Shown here: positions 60,471-64,000 of the stretch, piece by piece
Position numbering within the stretch: the stretch's first letter is position 1
Layout of the letters: every line of letters starts with the position of its first letter
NCBI GenBank assembly: GCA_008360955.1
Contig: LUCM01001813.1
Location: 62,001 to 126,000, forward strand
Reading direction: 5' to 3'
Source: Fasciolopsis buskii
Lineage: Eukaryota; Platyhelminthes; Trematoda; Plagiorchiida; Fasciolidae
DNA: 64,000 nt
Notes under the pieces: generated by a model
What the model was told of the DNA's origin: nothing
The model's database searches: none
The model's input: only the letters and a program-made list of their open reading frames with translations
Made by a program: the position numbers and the translations under genes

Positions 60471-63360
60471 TCTACTAGGCGCACCCGGATTGCTGGGCCA
60501 ACAAACTCAAAATGACCAAGATTAGACGAGAAAACTGACCGTCGTATCCAAAATAAGTTTGGACGTCACTTTTTTCGTTTTGTAGATTTGATGATGAAAC
60601 CTTTTGGATAGGATCACCAGCTAGAGATTCCAGAAATGCAAATTTACTTGAAACTGGGCTGACGACTAGTGGACATTTTGACGTAATACCCATTAGGGTG
60701 GGAAAATGATGACTTACAAGGGGTGTTTGCATAGGTATACACTACAAATGTGCAGGCTATGCCTATGTTCATACATGTTATAAAATAATATTACAGAAGC
60801 ATGCGAACACATGCTAGATGTTTAGTGTTGGCAATAGAAATTTTCAACCTACAAAACAAGACTGGCATACTGAAGTAGTCTATCGATATAAATGCCACTC
60901 AGCGTCCTTATATTAGATATGAATTGAACGTCTTCAACCCACACTGAGTAGACTATTAACATTCCGTTATTGCGGACCTCCCATAGTAGAGTTTTACCGA
61001 TAAGGTCGTTCGATTAGATATGCACCATTTTGATTTCTCCAACGTTTTGGCTTAGAAAACAATATTAGGACAGAATGAGGCAAAAATCAAGGAACTCACC
61101 ATCTAGTTGAACTAACAGGACAGAAATATCCAGTTTTTGAAATTCTTTAACCAGCTGTAAGTGCAATTTGAACCAAGAAGAAAAAGAAAGAAGAATCGGA
61201 TTAGTGATACTCATCCGAATGTCTTTTACATCCAGATGTATGAAGCACACAGTGCCGAAAGGTACGGTGCCCTATTCGTGTGAGTTAGAATACTATTCTC
61301 GATATTGTCGATTGGAAATTTGATAATAAGTAGATTTACCGTTGGAACGGTATGGGAAACTTCAAACAATGAGCCAATCACACATGTAAAAGGTTTGTTG
61401 CATTACTTATGTTGTTTTATTAGGAATTAGACCCTTCACACGAGAACTGACTATGCCGCAGTTTGAGCTTGCCGCGAACTTGGTATATGAAGAGGACTTT
61501 CTTGTCTGTAAATATTAACTTTGGTAACCCTTTATTCTGTCGTAAGAGAATGGTATACCACTATAGTACCATTGCTCGAAATAGTGCTGCTCACTGTGAC
61601 CGAAGGCAATAGCACACGGTCACGAATCACCGGCCCTTACTGGGATGGGTTAAATCCCAGTCCATGGAGATGAAGATAACAGGAAAAAAATGGACAACTG
61701 GAAATCTTGTTAGAAAGAAACGTCATTGGCAAAATATCTATGGGAAAACGACTATTGTGGAATGTTAGTTTCTTACGTTCTCGAGTTGCCATTATTTTGA
61801 CTGGCTGGTCCTAATCGCAGCTGCCAGCGAAGATGTACCAGACTATGTCACGTGACGTAGTCATAGATTCACCACAAACAAATTCCATCGCCGAATGGAA
61901 CTGAACTATCCTCGGTTGCATGAATCGAACTGGTAAGTATTTGAACGCCCACAACTGGCGGGCTTCTGCGGTACAGGTTCCTTGCTTGAAGATCCAACGT
62001 AGATACCTCAAGTAAATCTAAACTAGGCACCGTTATTTTCTATCGCACCTACTTTTCACTCATTACTAATTAATTCTTTTGAAACTCGTGCCAGATTTTA
62101 TTTTGCCCCATCAATTTGCTTCTGCAGCTTGTTACAAAGTGGACTCTCAACATTGGCACGAGCTTAGGTATGATATTTGTTGGCTGTGTTTGATGTCCGT
62201 TGTCCTTGGTGTGACTCGTTATCCCAGCTTGGAGTGCAAGAGCCCGGGAGGAAAATTGTTCAGGCCTGATTAACTATACACTGACTAACTTGCTGCAAAT
62301 GGCACGGTAGCAATTTGGACTTCGATTTGTTTCGCATTTTGTCAATTTGGTCGCTACACGTTGGCCGAACCCTCGTCCTAGGGACTTAAGTCCAACGTTG
62401 GGCACCTTGCCACATTCCACATTCTCGTCAGTTTAATTTTCTGGCTACCGGTCCTAACTATTTTTGGATTACGGAACAGTTGCAGTCGATTCGAATTTGA
62501 CGAGAACTGTTCCAGTGGTTCTGTGTCTGTCGTTCTTTATTACGATATCTTGGCCCTGCCCAACAAATCATCAAACTGTAACCCGACTGGCAAGAACTAG
62601 AGAAGAAGCAAAATCTCACAATGTGGTCTTTGTGACCTATTCGGATTTGAAAGCAACGTTCGCATTCGTCATTAGCCAGTCACAATGGAAGTGCTTTTAA
62701 AAATTTAAGACGTTATCTTTTCGTTTTTTGTTTAAAGTCGCACTTACTCAATCCTTTTTCAGCCTACTAGTTTGTGTTACCGTGTACTTACCTGATTGGT
62801 TCTATGGTTTTCTGTATTGTATCCTGGTATTCTCCTAAAAAACTTCTGTTTAATTTTATTATTTGACCTCTAAAGTATGTTCTCCCAAACAGGGTCATTA
62901 CGAGACAATATTTAAATATGTATAGTATCAGTTACCAATGTAACACTTTAGGAGTAACAGAACACAAACCTTGATGTGACTTCCCAAAACGTTACACATC
63001 AGCGCACTGGAACACAAAAAAATTTCACCGGTACCAACAGTTACCGTCGTCCGAGCTATTCTTCTTTTAAAGGCTACCATCGACTGGATGTTTTGTTTTT
63101 ATTTACTTTTGTGTCTCTATGGCCGTTGGACACCCAATCTCGGAGCTCTATTGAGCATCTGTTCGATTCGACTGACTCAACAGTTCGGAGTTGATAGGAG
63201 TACCGGATTTGGTGTACCCCATCAATGCATGATTGCTATCTTCCCTGTGCCTGCGGTGGTCATAATTTTAAAGCTAATTTAACTTCAGTTTTGCCTTGTT
63301 TTCCATCATTCATGACGGGTATAGTTAGACGCCTATCACCGATTGTCATTTTGCGTAAAC
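60471..63360. other. Stretch without recognised gene
   Basis: Frames at 62464-62700 plus and 63088-63282 plus are open but unrecognised. Nothing else stands out. Confidence 0.35.
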
Positions 63361-63399
63361 AGTAGGAGCGCGTGATTTGTGGGCAGAATACTTTGACTC

Positions 63400-63472
63400 A
63401 AGACGATCAAGTGGCTCTAGGATAGGCCAATTCGAATTGGCCGGAGGTTCGAATCCTATATCCACCAGTCAC
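63400..63472 (+). repeat. tRNA-like sequence with perfect inner palindrome
   Basis: AAGTGGCTCTAGGATAGG resembles an A box, GGTTCGAATCC (63445-63455) is a perfect B box, and TATCCACCAG closes like a tRNA 3' end. Between them is the perfect 18-base palindrome GGCCAATTCGAATTGGCC (63425-63442). The AT-rich end AATATAAATAAATATATT near 63590 suggests a SINE of about 200 bases. Confidence 0.55.
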
Positions 63473-63957
63473 TTTTTCTATTGGAGTTCGCTCTCGCCCT
63501 GCTTTTTATCGCGCCTGATCTAGCAAGACCTCAGTTGTTTCCGAACCACTCCTAGTTTCAGTGCCATGGTTTTTGGTTTCCTGTCCCGTATAATATAAAT
63601 AAATATATTGGCTGACTTATGTTGGCTTTCGATATGATCGGCCCATAAGGCGTCCGTCGACTTCATGAGATCTGTGTTCAGGCAATGAGGTGGATGCCGT
63701 TATTCTAAACCCAATCTGAATCTAAGTGTACTGTAAACCGGATCACACTTTTCTTATATCACATTTGGGCTTGTTATTTTGTGTCTGTCGAAATGAAATG
63801 AGCTTTTTCATGCTACCAATACATGAGCAATACTTTCATCACGCCTAACAACTGCACCATTTTGGCAAGTTTCTTCATTATTTAGACTGCCTTGGACGTC
63901 GACTAGTAGCTTCCGGCTGTTGTCTCGTATCCCGGGGCTTGTTTATCACATTTGGAA

Positions 63958-64000
63958 CAAACAGACATACAGACAGACGTATAGACGTATACATACATAC
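63958..64000. repeat. Degenerate CAGA/CATA microsatellite at window edge
   Basis: Runs of ACAGACATACAGACAG and ATACATACATAC continue to the window end. Confidence 0.85.

Noticed and set aside
1..64000. CRISPR arrays, bacterial operons, phage-like modules
   Set aside because: No direct repeats with regular spacers and no prokaryotic gene organisation; introns, SINEs and LINEs show eukaryotic DNA.

Overview
The window looks like nuclear DNA of a parasitic flatworm, most likely a digenean trematode. It is intron-rich, AT-leaning and dominated by decayed retroelements: a CR1/Jockey-type LINE, two RTE-type LINE fragments, Penelope-like elements (PLEs) and tRNA-derived SINEs. The gene content is one animal-type SLC26 anion transporter spread over at least 27 kb on the minus strand. 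The organism assignment is inference from the element repertoire and gene structure; species cannot be told from the sequence alone.

Layout. 1-9248 is probably a downstream intron or 3' part of the SLC26 gene and carries a SINE, an RTE fragment, a tRNA-Ile-like SINE head and a broken CR1-type LINE (about 4.24-7.74 kb). SLC26 exons are at 9249-9370, 26331-26441 and 35754-36204 (first exon with the start codon). The ~16.9 kb intron between the second and third of these in transcript order contains a (TTCAG)n tract, a 246-base gap with duplicated flanks, and an exact 4.8 kb inverted duplication (13496-18302 / 20170-24976) with a third 303-base partial copy at 25110. The 5' intron (26.4-35.75 kb) holds a ~500 bp inverted repeat pair (28.96-29.46 / 31.71-32.21 kb), hammerhead-ribozyme-like motifs between the arms (30.15-30.87 kb), and a dead PLE (32.5-34.6 kb). 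Upstream of SLC26 (36.2-64 kb) are a long decayed RTE element (39.9-42.25 kb, minus), a 246 bp fold-back element at 46.8-47.0 kb, several SINEs, a PLE fragment at 60.1 kb and a few spliced-looking coding segments that I cannot name.

Assembly quality matters here. A palindromic Nextera transposon-end (mate-pair junction) sequence sits at 5400-5437 next to a single N, and the 0.9 kb on its left is repeated on its right. Similar duplicated flanks occur at the other two gaps (12555-12800 and 25109). Parts of the apparent structure, including the large palindrome, may therefore be assembly artefacts, and one expected SLC26 exon is missing from the disturbed interval.

I found no clear new gene system. 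The cluster I would look at first is the hammerhead-like motif / inverted repeat / PLE neighbourhood at 29-34.6 kb, followed by the fold-back element and its dispersed relatives.
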